Program-made: the position numbers and the translations under genes
Assembly (NCBI GenBank): GCA_001972305.1
Contig: BDDD01001577.1
Coordinates: 66,437-130,436 of the forward strand
From: Cephalotus follicularis
Taxonomy: Eukaryota; Streptophyta; Magnoliopsida; Oxalidales; Cephalotaceae
Reading direction: 5' to 3'
Length of the DNA: 64,000 nt
The notes under the pieces: model-generated
The model's database searches: none
Told to the model about the DNA's origin: nothing
Seen by the model: only the letters and a program-made list of their open reading frames with translations
In this document: piece after piece, positions 45,205 to 56,980 of the stretch
How positions within the stretch are numbered: position 1 is the first letter of the stretch
How the letters are laid out: every line of letters starts with the position of its first letter

Positions 45205-46257
45205 ATCATTCATAAAACATCATCGTAAAACATTTCCAAAACTGTTTTCTCTTGTAAAAACATTCATTTCATTTCATTTAATTTCACAATCATAAAACAT
45301 TTCTCATCACTTTGAGTAATTAACTAAAAAATCTTTAGAAAACAGTTTTGCATAACTTTTGTAAAATAGATATTTTGTATAGAAATAATCACTGTCATAG
45401 AAAACTTAAAACATAAAAGTTAAAGTAGACATATCAATGAATCTACAGAGATTAAAATCATAAAATTCCATTGAGAAACGAAGCTGCAATGAATTTTTAA
45501 AATTGCAATTTCCTTTTGAAATCGGTACCTGAGCAGTAGACGAAAACATTTCTTTTCATCAAGAATTCGACAGAATCTTGAGATTCATAAAACATAAAAG
45601 TTAAAGTAGACATAGTGAAGTTTCCAAAACATCCAACCATTAAATTTTTCATCAAGAAATGAGCAAGATATGATTTAAAGAAGCTGCTGCATAACCCAGA
45701 AATAAAATAGTGCCTGAACAGCAAATTTAAACATGAATTTCCCTCAAGAAAACGACAGAATCTTGAAACATACAAAACATAACATTTAAAGAGGACATCT
45801 TAACGTTTTCAGAACATCCAACCATTCAAAAGTCCATTGAGAATTGAACAAGTTATCAATAAAAGAATCTGCTGTAAAATTAAGAACAAAACAGGGGAAG
45901 CTTTGACATGAATGGGTATAGAATTTCCTTACCTCACTTGATCTCCTTCTCTTCTTCTCTCCCACGACATCTCCCTCTTCAACTCAGCAGAAACAAGCCT
46001 TTTGTTCAGCTAACAAGGCACACATATATAAGGAGAAAGGGAAACTTGGGGGCTAAGCTTGCATGGTGTCATCCATGACCTCACCCATGTGAGCTTGCCT
46101 CCATGTGATGATATTAAACCAATTCAGCTGATGCCACCTGCCCTTATCTTGCAAAATATCATAATTCATCCATTCCTTGCTTGACACGTGCCCTACAATT
46201 CATTAAATCCTCCAAAATGGGATAAAAACTTATAATTCTGCACCTGACACAGGGCAA

Positions 46258-46476
46258 AGCGTCGACTCTTTACTTTTAAGCGTCGACCGTTAAGGCCTTG
46301 TACAGAGCTTTTTCACCTCTATCCCGACTAAAGCGCTGACGCTTTCCTACAAAGCGTCGACGCTTTAAGTCTTCGTCCAAGTCAACTGACCCATTTAACT
46401 TCATCGCGTTGACGTCTAAAATTTGGACATCGACCTTTACCCAAAGCGTCGGCGCTTTAAGTGTAACTGTCGGCGC
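46258..46476 (-). repeat. Four palindrome pairs near the start of S5
   Basis: Cores lie at 46262/46283, 46336/46357, 46409/46430 and 46449/46470, each pair exactly 21 bp apart. The motif is AAAGCGTCGACGCTTT-like. Confidence 0.87.
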
Positions 46477-46673
46477 TTTGGGTCATACCACGGGTCCCTT
46501 AAACGATCTGCCAAAATACATAATAACAATCGTAATATCTTTCATGGAATTTGGGTCATCACATCACCCTTGCATGTTGATACAGCTGCTGGCATGCACA
46601 CAACACCTGTCCATTGCATGCCACGCCTCTGCTCTGTCTCGCGCCATGCACAGACACTTGTCCTATGCTTTAC

Positions 46674-46801
46674 CAGCCGGCTGTATTTACTTGGCAATCA
46701 ACTCTCCACTCCACAAATTAACCAGTCTAGTGTTCCCCTGTGACAGTCAGCTGTTCTTCCATGAACTAGGTAGTCGACTATTACCCTGTGATAGTCGGCT
46801 G
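46674..46801 (-). repeat. Palindrome cluster near the start of S4
   Basis: CAGCCGGCTG at 46674, then degenerate copies at 46695, 46722 and 46744, TAGTCGACTA at 46771 and TAGTCGGCTG at 46792; steps of 21, 27, 22, 27 and 21 bp. Confidence 0.75.
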
Positions 46802-46954
46802 TAGGTGGCTGATTTTTTTGTTACCTAAGCTTATTCCCTCAATTAAAACCATAATCATAATACATATAACAATTGGACATTAAAATTCTATGTAAGTGCA
46901 TATTTTATTCATCAAGAGTACAATATACACGAATTGCAAATTGCGGTTATTACA

Positions 46955-47871
46955 CGTAAACCTATGTAGCTAGTACGATGGTGTCTCAATGGAGAATGTT
47001 GGAAGATTTCCAAATATGGACTCTATTTGCACGATCCCCTGGGATCCTTGTTGTGAGTCTTCGAGCTCAGCTAGCATTATTTGATGAGATTAGGAATTCT
47101 CAATCGTATGATCCAGGACTGCAGAAAATCTGAGAGGATTTGGGATCAAGACATGATTTTCAGTTACATTCTGATGGCATACTGAGATATCGGGTACGAA
47201 TTTGTCTTCCAAATGTTGATGGATTGAAGAATGAATTGCTTTATGAAGCTCATAAATCTCGGTATAGTATTCATCCTGGTAGTACAAAGATGTATTGGGA
47301 TGTGAAGCTTAATTATTTGTGGCCCGGTATGAAGCGAGAGATTACTGAATATGTTGGTAAGTGCTTGACTTGTCAGAGAGTCAAAGCTGAACACCAAAGG
47401 TCGGCAGGGTTATTGCAATCATTTCTAGTAGCAGAGTGGAAATGGGAACACGTGACCATGGATTTTGTTTCTGGCTTTTCGTTGACTTCGAATCGTCATA
47501 ATGCAGTATGGGTAATCATTGATAGACTCACAAAATCAAGTCACTTTTTGCCCACCCATGTTACTGATTCGGCGAGCAAGTTGGCTCGACTGTACATAAA
47601 GGATATTGTGAGACTGCATGGTGTTCCTGTTAGTATCGTATGTGATCGAGATTCAATCTTTACTTCCAACTTCTGAAAAAGATTTCAGACAGCTTTTGGG
47701 ATGAATCTGAACTTTAGCGCAGCTTTTCATCCGTAGACAGACAGACAGTCAGAGCGTACTATCCATACTTTGGAAAATATGCTCCAAGCTTTTGTTATTG
47801 ATTTTAGCAGCACTTGGGATGATCATATTCCTTTCATAGAGATTTTGTACAATAACAGTTATCACTCAAGC
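46955..47871 (+). pseudogene. El-8 integrase, first part (fossil)
   Basis: It continues after S4 with MVSQWRMLEDFQ. The zinc part has [17 protein letters not shown] and [13 protein letters not shown], and the integrase core has [10 protein letters not shown] and [12 protein letters not shown]. It ends where S6 inserted. The frame is broken at a few places. It is the same subfamily as El-2 and El-4. Confidence 0.87.
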
Positions 47872-50800
47872 TGTAATACCCCGTTTTCTTCTGTATAAAA
47901 TTTTCGGGCTTTTCGATCTGTTTCGTGTGGGCTGTCGATTTTTTTTGGGTATGTGGACTGCCTATTTTTTGTTTGTTTTACTCTTGGTTGGGCTAAGAGG
48001 GTTTTAGCCTTAGTCTAGTGGGTTTTGATATTAAGTCTATGAATAAATAAAAACTTTTTGGCTTCTTATTTAAGTGTTAAAACCATTTTCAGCATTTTAA
48101 AAATCAAAAACCCTATTTAATTATTTAACTTTGTTTTCTCTCCCATTCTCTCTCTCTCCCCGCCACCTTTTCCCCCGCTCTCTCTCACATTCAGCCTCTG
48201 CCATCGGCGTCAGTACCGTTATGATACCGGTGAGGCCACCGGTCAAACCCCCACAGCCTCCCGAGCACACCGGACGCCATCCGCATGCTGGCAAACGTCC
48301 CCTTTGGCGTGCGTGACGTCTTCTCTCCCCGCCACTGTCGATCACCATATCTCCATCTCCGGTGATCGGCACGACAAGCCAAGATCATATTCAAATTCTT
48401 GGCATCAAGGGGAAGCGAACCCGACCAGCCCCGACCCTTGGCGGCGTCGGCAACGCAGATCGGCGGCAAAGTCAACTGCGGTCAAATGTGTTCATTCCGG
48501 CCAAATGCGGCAGCGTTGTGGCAAACATGCCCCGGCTATGTGATCCTCGAAATCCAATGCTTCAGATCCGCCCTTTCCAGTGTTTGACCGGCGACCGCGC
48601 GTGGCAGACATGCACCGGCCAGCGGCGGCGGGTGAGCCCACACACAGTAGTCTCTGACGACACATTTTAGATAGTTTTTCTGACTCCGTTCTACGTATAG
48701 GTGTGATCCGTTCCAGTTCCGCGGTGTGATTATGGCTCTATGCTCCATTTTGACTGCTTTTGGTAAACTCTGAATTCTACTCTGTTAAATTCTGTTTTCT
48801 GTTGAATTATGAATTTCTGTAATCGTTTTGCGATATTATGAGTTGAACTGGTTTTATGATTGGAAATTGAATGACCTGGACGACTGCTTGAATTTGTTGA
48901 ATTCAAAATTATGTTTAGATGTGGTTTCTGCAAATTGGACTTAGCAAACCTATTATTATCTTACATGGTCATGATCAGTGTACAATGACCCATGAGTTGA
49001 GGTCTGATTTTATTTCAAGTCCTTATGAGAACGATTTTATTTCTGTTAGATATTTGCAACAACTGAGGAGCGGTGTAGATAAGTCTCGATATATATTCTT
49101 GAGGTTGTTTTGGTGATTGCATGAGATACGGATGTCCTTCTTTCTTGGCTATCTTTCTGATTTTATTTGAAATAATTTCAGATTTTGTATTTGGTATGGA
49201 TGTCCTTTCCTTGGTTTCTCTATCAGATTTATTGAAATGAATTTGGAATATGTTATTAAGTACGGATCTTCGTTTCTTGATACACTTTTATCGACTTTAG
49301 TAGAGTATAAATTCAGTTTTATTTTGCAAATAAAATACGAATTCTTCGTTTTGGTTATCATTCAGTTTTATCTGAATTGAATTTGTTTTGTTTTAATGAA
49401 ATGTACGGATATTCTGCTCTTTGGCCATCTGGTTTTTAATGAACGAAAATCAGTTTTACTGTTATGATATGTTTCTTTGGTTTATGAACTTAATTATGTT
49501 TTACGATTTTGATATATTTTGAAAATAAAGTCGGTTTGACATCTTGCGAAAGTGAATGTTCCTAACTTTATACTTTTGCTATGATATGTTATGAAACATG
49601 ATATGATCATCTGTTTTATAGTGAAAATAAATTAGTTGATTTTCCGACTATGTGATATATGTGAATGAGATCGTTTGACAACGATTTTTAAATACGTTTT
49701 GAAAAAGCATATATTATGGACTTTAAATTGGTTATGATCAATCAATATTTTGGAAATGAATAAATACTGAGTATTTGTACCCACCTATGGGGCGTACCAT
49801 AGGCATGTCGTAGGCCTGGCACGGGGACATGTCACTTCTATAGCAGTGTGATTAGACTACGACGTCTCTCTGTGTAATGAATAAATGCCATGAGCTGGAT
49901 TTATGGATCCGTTATGTATGATAGAGGCGTATGAATCGATTCTAGTATATGGCATACGTGATGAGTTATGCAATATGTGATATGATATGTTTTGAGAATT
50001 GATATGTGTAGTGTCGTACACTTCAATTCTACTTGTCATGTGGACTTAGCTACTCCCTTGCCTATATGTGTTTCGATATGTGATACATTATGAGGCTCGA
50101 TATGGAACTTATGTTTTGAAAGGTTTCGTGTATGTTTCGAAAGTTATGGATTTGATTTTTATGAAAGTTCATATGTGACTTTAAAGAATGTTTAAATTGA
50201 TTTACTGCTTAAGATTTCTGTTTGGAGTTAACTTTGAAATCTTACTGCTTTTAAATTATCGTTATCGTTTACTTTTTGTTTTATTTTGTTCCGTAATCTG
50301 TTTGTTTCGTACTGTTTAGTAACTGTTTTCTTTTGTTTCGTAAATTGTTCTATTCTGTTTCGGAAAGTGTTTCGTTTCGTAAAATGTTTTGTATCGTATA
50401 GTGTTTGTTTTAGATACTGTATTGTGCATGATATTGTTTTGTTCTGGATACTGTTTCGTTTTGTAAACTGTCTTGTTTCGGATACGGTTTTGTTACGTAT
50501 TTTTTTTCGTAAACCATTCTATTTCGATTCGTATCTGTTTTGATTCGTAATTATGTTGTTTCGTAATTGATTTGTTTCATAAACTGTTCGTAAACTATTT
50601 TATGATTCTATATCTGTACTGAGGTTTGCTCAGCCGCATTTTGTTTTCCCATGCGGCAGGTTTTCAGGGGCAGCATGTGCATGTGTGATGAGAGGAACAC
50701 CTTTGACTTGAGCATTTCTTATGAGATGATTCTTTTAGTAATGTAATTATATGATTTTCGGACTATGTTATGTTATCAGATTGTATTTAGACCATCACGT

Positions 50801-50996
50801 GTTAACTTGGAGATTCAAATATCTTAGAGGCAGCATTTGATTTTGAACTTGAGTTTTTCAATTGTTAGTATATTCGAAGGAGTATTATGTTAATTTGGAT
50901 TAAGATTAAGATTTTTGACATGTTTTTAGCTCTGTTTTGTGTGACACACCGATCCTGAATCGGGAGTGATCCCGATTCTGAATCAGGAGTGTTACA
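47872..50996 (+). mobile_element. S6: solo T1 LTR in El-8 integrase
   Basis: It starts TGTAATACCCCG and ends GGAGTGTTACA, flanked by CAAGC (47867–47871) and CGAGC (50997–51001), a 5-bp duplication with one later change. Length 3125 bp. HP1 (49784–49803) and the HP2 block are present. It lacks the palindrome array. It has a GC-rich leader segment (48200–48660) and a degenerate TTTCGTAAACTG-type repeat (50280–50600). A dyad AATCGGGA/TCCCGATT lies just before its end (50957–50976). Confidence 0.92.
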
Positions 50997-51657
50997 CGAG
51001 CATTGGCATGGCTCCATACGAAGCTCTGTATGGACGGAAGTGTAGATCACCCATCTGTTGGGATGAGGGTGGTGAACGACCGTTATTTGGGTCGGATCTT
51101 GTTGAGCAGACTTCAGAGAAAGTTAAGGTGATTAAGGAGAGATTGCTTGCAGCACAAAGTCGAGAAAAGAGCTATGTCGATAGTATTAAAAGGAGATCAT
51201 TGACTTTCGATGTAAGAGATCATGTACTACTAACGGTTTCTCCTTGGAAGGGTGTTCAAAGGTTTGGGAAGAGGGGCAAGTTAGCTCCACGCTACATTGG
51301 TCCTTTTCAGCTTCTTAAGAGAGTTGAGGAGGTGGCATACCAGCTCACTTTGCCTCCTGCATTGTCAAATGTACACGATGTTTTCCATGTATCTATGTTG
51401 CGAGGTTACATCCGAGATCCATAACACATCTGGGATTATGACTCGGTATCGGGGCAAGATGATCTTTCTTGCGAGGACTTGCCTACGAGGATTCTGGATT
51501 GGAAGACTCAAGTGTTGAGGAATCGAACCATTCCTATGGTGAAGGTTCAATGGTAGTTCCATCAACCTGATGAAGCTACGTGGGAATGTGAGAATGATAT
51601 CCAAGAACGTTACCCTCATTTGTTCCAGGAATGTTAAAATTCGAGGATGAATTCTTT
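50997..51657 (+). pseudogene. El-8 integrase end and chromodomain-type tail (fossil)
   Basis: It reads [20 protein letters not shown], then DHVLLTVSPWKGVQRFGKRG and LAPRYIGPFQLLKRV, the C-terminal part of the integrase. A tail with VKVQW and HQPDEATWE follows before 51640. It continues El-8 after S6. Broken at a few places. Confidence 0.87.
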
Positions 51658-51672
51658 GAATGGGGAGAGGAT
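51658..51672 (+). promoter_or_regulatory. Polypurine tract of El-8
   Basis: GAATGGGGAGAGGAT directly before the LTR start. Confidence 0.82.
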
Positions 51673-51969
51673 TGTAAGGTCCCGAATTACCATTATAAGT
51701 ATTGATGTAATTCTCAATGTAATCTATCATGAATTAATGAGAATGATGGATTTTTTCCAACTTATAATGTTGTTTTTTACGTGAAGAGTGTTAAGACTGT
51801 TGTGTTGCATTTAAAAATGCAAGAAAAAGGGCATTGAGCATCCACACCATGAAATGGTGTGAAAGCCAAAGAGTAAACACTATGCCTAAAGCTTATGGCC
51901 TCAAAACATCAATGCCATAAAATAGCGCAGACACCAATATGTGAGCACCACGTGTAAGGATCCTGCCTT

Positions 51970-52070
51970 AAGCGTTGACGACAAAGGGAAGAGTGTTAAC
52001 GTGGTTCGTGGAACCTGTTAGCGCTATGGAAGATAGTCAACACGTCAATGCGTAGCGTAAACGTTGACTC
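51970..52070 (+). repeat. Decayed palindrome cluster near the start of the El-8 LTR
   Basis: Degenerate cores (GTTGAC, GTTAAC, GTCAAT) at 51975/51996 and 52045/52064 keep 19–21 bp spacing although the CG is mostly lost. This fits methylated-CpG decay. Confidence 0.55.
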
Positions 52071-52699
52071 CTAAAACTATCGGTAGAATAAGACAAAAGC
52101 ACTGACAGAAGACGCGTGAAGGTTGGGTGTGAGACACTTTATCTCTTCCCCAAGCACTGAAATGGCAGAGGGAAGAGATAGAAGGGACGTTTGTGAAGGA
52201 GAAGGGAGAGAGAGAGAGAGGCACATGGAGGCTTGCATGCGTGAGGGAAAGAGAGAGAGAAAAACTCAATAAATGCATACTTCTCATCTCCTTCTATCAG
52301 CGCCCGAAATAGAGAGAAAGAAAAAATAGAGAAATGGGAGGAAGAAAGAGAGAAAGAGAGAGAACCACACTCTCCCTTGTTGTACTGGATAAAAGCCTGA
52401 AAGTATGGGACTTGGAAGCTCGAAGAGGTGGACTTCGGTTCCTAACTTGGAATCTAAGGTAAGGTAGGGATATATAACTGTATTTTGAGTTCAGTTATAA
52501 TAAGAGTCATTTGGTGAAATGCATGAATGGTGGGTTTTTGGATTGAGTGAATGTTGTGGGTTGTCCTTAAATGATAAACTGTTTTGGATATCTAGTTTAG
52601 ATGAATATGGACTAAGTATTGCATGTATTGTTTTGCTTGGATCGGCTTTTTTGTGACATGGTTGTGCGTTCTAATGGAAGAGACATTGTTATGGTCTCA

Positions 52700-53060
52700 C
52701 AGACGTTGAAGCCTAGAGGTGCGCATCGGCGCCTTGGTCTATTATACGAGAGAAAGACGCTCGATGCATTGACGCCTAAGGTCCCTTACCTTAGAGCGTC
52801 GACGCCAAAGGAAGACGTTAATGCTCAGGGATCCTTGCATTGAAGCGTCGGCGCCAAAGAGGTAAGACGCTGGTGCCTAAGTGTCTGCCATAGACATGGT
52901 GTGCTTTTAACATTGATGCCTAAAGCGAGTGTTGGCGCCTGAGAGGACTACCATGCATGTTGACGCATAGAGGGTACACGTTGATGCCAAAGAGACTGAT
53001 TATGTTGTGGAGCACAAGGTGCCATACACGTTGACGCCTAGAGTTATGTGTTGACACCAA
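52700..53060 (+). repeat. Decayed palindrome array in the El-8 LTR intron region
   Basis: Many GCGTCGACGCC-like motifs and CG-depleted variants (GTTGACGCC, GTTGATGCC), often 18–21 bp apart, for example cores at 52706/52726, 52761/52779 and 52799/52818. Confidence 0.65.
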
Positions 53061-53452
53061 AAGGGTCTGTTGCATTTTAGCATATGTTTGCGTGCATATT
53101 GCTGCGATTTGGTCGAGCTTTCCTCGCCTTGTGCCGGTTAGCATCGATATATGTATGGATTGAATCGAATAAATGATTTCTAAAATGTTTATCATTTTGG
53201 AAAAGTGTATACATTATTTTATTAAAAATGATTATTTGATATGAAATATTATATTTCGACAGATTTGAAACGCAGTTCCAAGGATTGTTACATATTTTGA
53301 ATAAATATGATTTGGCAAGTATTTTATGATACGTAAATTACTTGATGATGCTTTTGGAAAAGGATTTATTATAAATATATCCAGATGTGTTTATGATTTC
53401 CAGCGTTTATGAATATATAAATTACTTGATACATAAATGATTGATTTGATTG

Positions 53453-53716
53453 GATGAGCTTTCCTAGCACCACGGGACGGTTAGCTTACGAGCTTTCCTA
53501 GCTCGAGGCCGGTTAGCATGATTGGATTGTTGAGCTTTCCTCGCCTTGGACGGTTAGCCTGCGTGCTTTCCCATCCTTGGACGGTTAGCATTATTGGATT
53601 TTGGGATGTTGTTCCTAGCCTTGGATGGTTAGCCTGCGAGCCTTCCTAGCCTTGGCCGTTTAGCATCATTTGAGTAGTCGAGCTTTCCTAGCCTTGTGCC
53701 AGTTAGCCTCGATACA
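53453..53716 (+). repeat. GCTTTCCTAGC...CGGTTAGC tandem repeat in the El-8 LTR
   Basis: Several degenerate units of about 30–40 bp, each with GCTTTCCTAGC followed by CGGTTAGC. A single unit lies earlier near 53112–53146. The same repeat occurs reversed in S7. Confidence 0.8.
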
Positions 53717-54127
53717 TATGGATTGTCTGGCCCTTCGCGACATGATTGATGGATTATGTGGTTGTAGCCACTAGGCATGATTGTTGCCCATTGACTGATA
53801 CACATACATATATATATTGTGTATTGCATCATGAATGCATTTATTTCATGACATCTGTTATCGTTGTCCCCAAAGTACCCTTATATTTTTCCTACTTAGC
53901 CAGTGGATTCGGCTAACCCTATCAATTTCATATTGATGCAGTGGATCGACATCTATGAGCGTGGGGAAACCAAGTGAAGAGTTTAAGTTGTATTTCTTTA
54001 AGGAAATGTTAATTTGAATATTGCGTAACGGATTATGTATTGTTGGAAATTATTAAGAATGGATTTATGTATTTGACTGAATTACTTTCATTTTGAGGGC
54101 AGTTAACAATGATGATGTTATATTGTT

Positions 54128-54246
54128 GTAACATGTAGTATGAGATGCATGTTACGTATTTAATTCAGCTTATGATTATATGCTTCCGCAATGAAATGAT
54201 ATGGTTAGAAAGTTTTAAATTTACCGTATTTTTGTATAAGCTGAAT
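54128..54246 (+). other. T2 3' structured element in the El-8 LTR
   Basis: SL1 pairs GTAACATG (54128–54135) with CATGTTAC (54148–54155), 8 bp perfect, around TAGTATGAGATG. The long stem is ATTCAGCTTAT/ATAAGCTGAAT (54163–54173 and 54236–54246), with GCTTCCGC between. Confidence 0.82.
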
Positions 54247-54308
54247 ATATGTTGATTGCCACGGCCTCCGGGTTGACATATGTATGTTGTTGGAAACGTG
54301 GTGTGACA

Positions 54309-54660
54309 GAAATTTCTGCGCATACAAAGTTTTTACTGCAGAAATTCCTGACACTTAAACCCAATTTATTGACCTTTTAAGACCCTGTTTGTGATCCTAA
54401 ATTGTACCTATGAATGTTTGAATCCCCCATGCACCTTAAACATCCAATGTACTAGTTTTTGGATCAACAAACACTCCAATTAATTGATCAATTACATTAG
54501 TCCACCTAATTGGTCTAACCAATTTTAATTTAACAAATCCAATTGATTTAAATTACAAATTTCACTTAGGGTTTAGGAGCTACAAGCGTCGGCCACACAA
54601 CCAAACATCAACCAAGCTACCATATATTTAAATTAAGTTCCAATTGCTGTTAATTAGGGG
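54309..54660 (-). other. El-9 internal leader remnant
   Basis: About 350 bp of A/T-rich sequence between the El-8 LTR and the El-9 primer-binding site. No coding match was seen on either strand. It starts with an inverted repeat around AATTTCTGC/GCAGAAATT (54311–54347). Confidence 0.5.
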
Positions 54661-54672
54661 GCTCTAATACCA
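54661..54672 (-). promoter_or_regulatory. Primer-binding site of El-9
   Basis: On the minus strand TGGTATTAGAGC, one base from the initiator-Met pattern, four bases after the LTR end at 54677. The spacing is as in El-6 and El-7. Confidence 0.75.
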
Positions 54673-55272
54673 CTTTTGTAAGATATATTTGAGTTTATGG
54701 TCCACTTTAGGCATTAGGACTAATAGTATCTCAACTATGATTTTTAATCAAAGTTGTTCCAAGCCAAGGAACACCCTAAAATCTAAGTCCATAAATTTCC
54801 ATACCAAGTCCAAGGATCTCTAATTAACTTCCAATTGAACACACAACCATTCAAGCATGCATACAAGTCACGGGTGGAGCTAGGGTTTCCCAACCTTAGC
54901 TTTTGCCCCAAGCTACAAAATGCTTAGGGTTTACACACCAAACCCTAAGCAACCCGTGACCTTCAAACACCAAACCCTGGGTAAACCTGAAACAATAAGA
55001 GAGAAAGAAGAAGAAGGTTGAGATGCCGTTACCCCAAGTCTTTACTCCTTCCTTCAAGTAGCTCCCTCAACACTTTAAGTTGCTTCCCTTGTTCTCCAAG
55101 CAAGCTCCAACCCGTGAGCTTGAAGTGTTCAACCCGTGACTTCAAAGCGCTCTAATGGTTGCTCTTAACTCTCACAAAATAAACTTACATCACACACAAT
55201 TTAAGACCTCCAAGATCATTGTCACACCCCGTTCCCATAACAACAATAAAGGTGGTGGCAATCAACATATAA

Positions 55273-55388
55273 ATCCGGCTTATGCAATTTACCATAAATT
55301 TAAAACTTTCCATATCCATTAACAACTTGCGGAAGCATATAATTTAAGCCGAATCATAACGCAACATGCATCCCATACTACATGCTAC
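55273..55388 (-). other. T2 3' structured element in S7
   Basis: On the minus strand SL1 is GTAGCATG/CATGTTGC (55361–55388), with wobble-type pairs, around TAGTATGGGATG. The long stem is ATTCGGCTTA/TAAGCCGGAT (55273–55354) with one wobble. GCTTCCGC lies between. Confidence 0.78.
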
Positions 55389-55894
55389 AACAGTAAACAT
55401 CATCAAAGTTGACTGCCCTCAAACGGAGCATGAACAATATTCATTATTACAACCATTCATTTATTACAATGACCCATTAACATTTCTCATAAGTAAAAAC
55501 AACATAAAACTCCATTTGCTCCGCGGAGCTCAACGGTAAAAATCCGCTGCATCAACCTGAAATCAATCTGAAACTGTAGGGGGGGTTAGCCTTTGTCCTC
55601 ACTCGGCTAAGTATAAATACAGTTCGATTTCAATGATAATGCATGTCATGTATGAATGCACAGTGATGCAGTACAGTATATATAACAGTATATACATATA
55701 TGTATCTATATATGCATATTCACAGTAAAGGTGCAACCTGTTAGGGCTACACCAACACAATCACGGTCATGTCCTCAGCGGACCAGTCACATACATGTCC
55801 TTAAAGGACCGAACAAACCGTCAGTTATGCCTCAAAGGGCCAACAATCTAGTCCGAGTCCGATATCTACCACCCGAAGGTTGGTAGTATCACAT

Positions 55895-56345
55895 ATCGAT
55901 GCTAACCGGCACGTAGGCGGGGAAAGCTCGATCAAACAATCAATCAAACACGTCCAAAGGACCAATCACTACGAAGCGACGCTAACCGTCCCGGACCAGA
56001 AAAGCTCGTGGCTATCTGGCCCCAAGCTGGGAAAGCTCGCCCCATGTCGATACTAACCGTCCAGGGCTAGGAAAGCTCACAGGCTAACCGGCACATGGCT
56101 AGGAATAGCTCGACCATCAGTCAATGATGCTAACCGGCCCCGAGCTAGGAAAGCGTATAGCTAACCGTCTCGTGGTGCTAGGAAAGCTCAACAATCAAAA
56201 GATCCTAACCGGCCCCGAGCTAGGAAAGCGCGTAGCTAACCGTCCCGTGGTGCTAGGAAAGCTCACTATCATAAGATGCTAACCGGCCCCGAGCTAGGAA
56301 AGCGCGTAGCTAACCGTCCCGTGGTGCTAGGAAAGCTCACAATCA
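55895..56345 (-). repeat. Tandem repeat with about 74-bp period in S7
   Basis: Three clear units start near 56129, 56204 and 56278. Each is built of two half-units, GCTAACCGGCCCC...GCTAGGAAAGC and GCTAACCGTCCCGTGG...GCTAGGAAAGC. Decayed units extend left to about 55895. Confidence 0.85.
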
Positions 56346-56695
56346 ATCAATAACATCCACGTTACTAGCACGGCGGCTAAGTAACAACAACTAATACACG
56401 GTAAACGATACTAGCACGGTGGCTAAGTACCAACACTATTCACAATCACGATAACAGTGCAATCACAGCACACACAATACCATTCAAGTAATTTATAGAT
56501 ATAAATACTTGCAACATATATATTTGTCAATATATATAACAATCCTTTTGGAAAACATACTTTTCCATATAACAGTGATTTAATAAACCATTTATACACT
56601 TATAAAATGAAGAACATTTTAGAAAACAGGTGATAGCTCAATGAACAATTGTATGCAACACAAACATATGCTCAATAATGCAAACGGGCTCTATT

Positions 56696-56980
56696 CGCGT
56701 CAACATACACCATATAGGCGTTAATGTTCAACCCAATCACTTAAGCGTCGCCGCTTAACTCTTAGCGTCAATGCTTTCAACCAGAAACTTTACGCGTCAA
56801 CATCCCATCCCTTTGGTGTCGATGCTCTGAGGTAGGAACCTCAGGCGTCAATGGCACACGTGTCCATTCTCACACACCACGAATCGTGGCGTCGATGTTT
56901 TCTGTAAGCGTCGACGTTTATCGTGAATTGTCCGTATAACAATCCATAGCGTTGACGCTTCTATCCTAATCGTCGACGGT
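56696..56980 (-). repeat. TCGA palindrome array in S7
   Basis: Cores lie at 56700, 56721, 56748, 56768, 56797, 56819, 56848, 56892, 56911, 56952 and 56973. Steps are mainly 19–22 and 27–29 bp. Motifs are GCGTCGACG-like, with some CG lost to CA or TG. Confidence 0.78.

Larger units (their letters stand above)
43695..46563 (-). mobile_element. S5: solo T3 LTR inside S4
   Basis: On the minus strand it starts TGTGATGACCC and ends GGGGGCGCTACA, flanked by TCACC (43690–43694 and 46564–46568); 2869 bp. On the minus strand a TATATA box lies near 46023–46032, with a CT-rich leader after it. This is a different family from T1 and T2, yet it also carries the palindrome pairs. It is the most recent layer here: S5 in S4 in El-8. 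Confidence 0.94.
41495..46954 (-). mobile_element. S4: solo T2-related LTR in El-8, split by S5
   Basis: On the minus strand it starts TGTAATAACCGC and ends CGGGGTGTGACA, flanked by the 5-bp duplication CGTAA (41490–41494 and 46955–46959). Without S5 it is about 2.59 kb. It is the fullest copy of the subfamily seen as G1 and G2. A (CT)n run lies in its leader. Confidence 0.93.
52459..53941 (+). other. Candidate leader intron in the El-8 LTR
   Basis: The donor is ATCTAAG|GTAAGG at 52458/52459, with a second one (AAG|GTAGGG) five bases on. The acceptor region has CTAACCCTATCAATTTC and ends at ATTGATGCAG (53941). About 1483 bp. Confidence 0.45.
51673..54308 (+). mobile_element. 3' LTR of El-8 (T2 subfamily)
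   Basis: It starts TGTAAGGTCCCG and ends GTGGTGTGACA; 2636 bp. A TATA-like CAATAAATGC lies at 52267 with a CT-rich leader after it. It shares the GCTTTCCTAGC...CGGTTAGC tandem repeat with S7. To its right El-9 begins; the left target duplication is outside the preserved part. Confidence 0.9.

Noticed and set aside
48121-48670. Possible small host gene in the GC-rich part of S6
   Set aside because: It is bounded by the LTR with target duplications on both sides; frames are short, overlapping and proline/serine-rich by composition. Kept only as a low-interest finding on composition.
50280-50600. Satellite array in S6
   Set aside because: The TTTCGTAAACTG-like units are very degenerate and confined to the LTR; more likely local slippage than a satellite.
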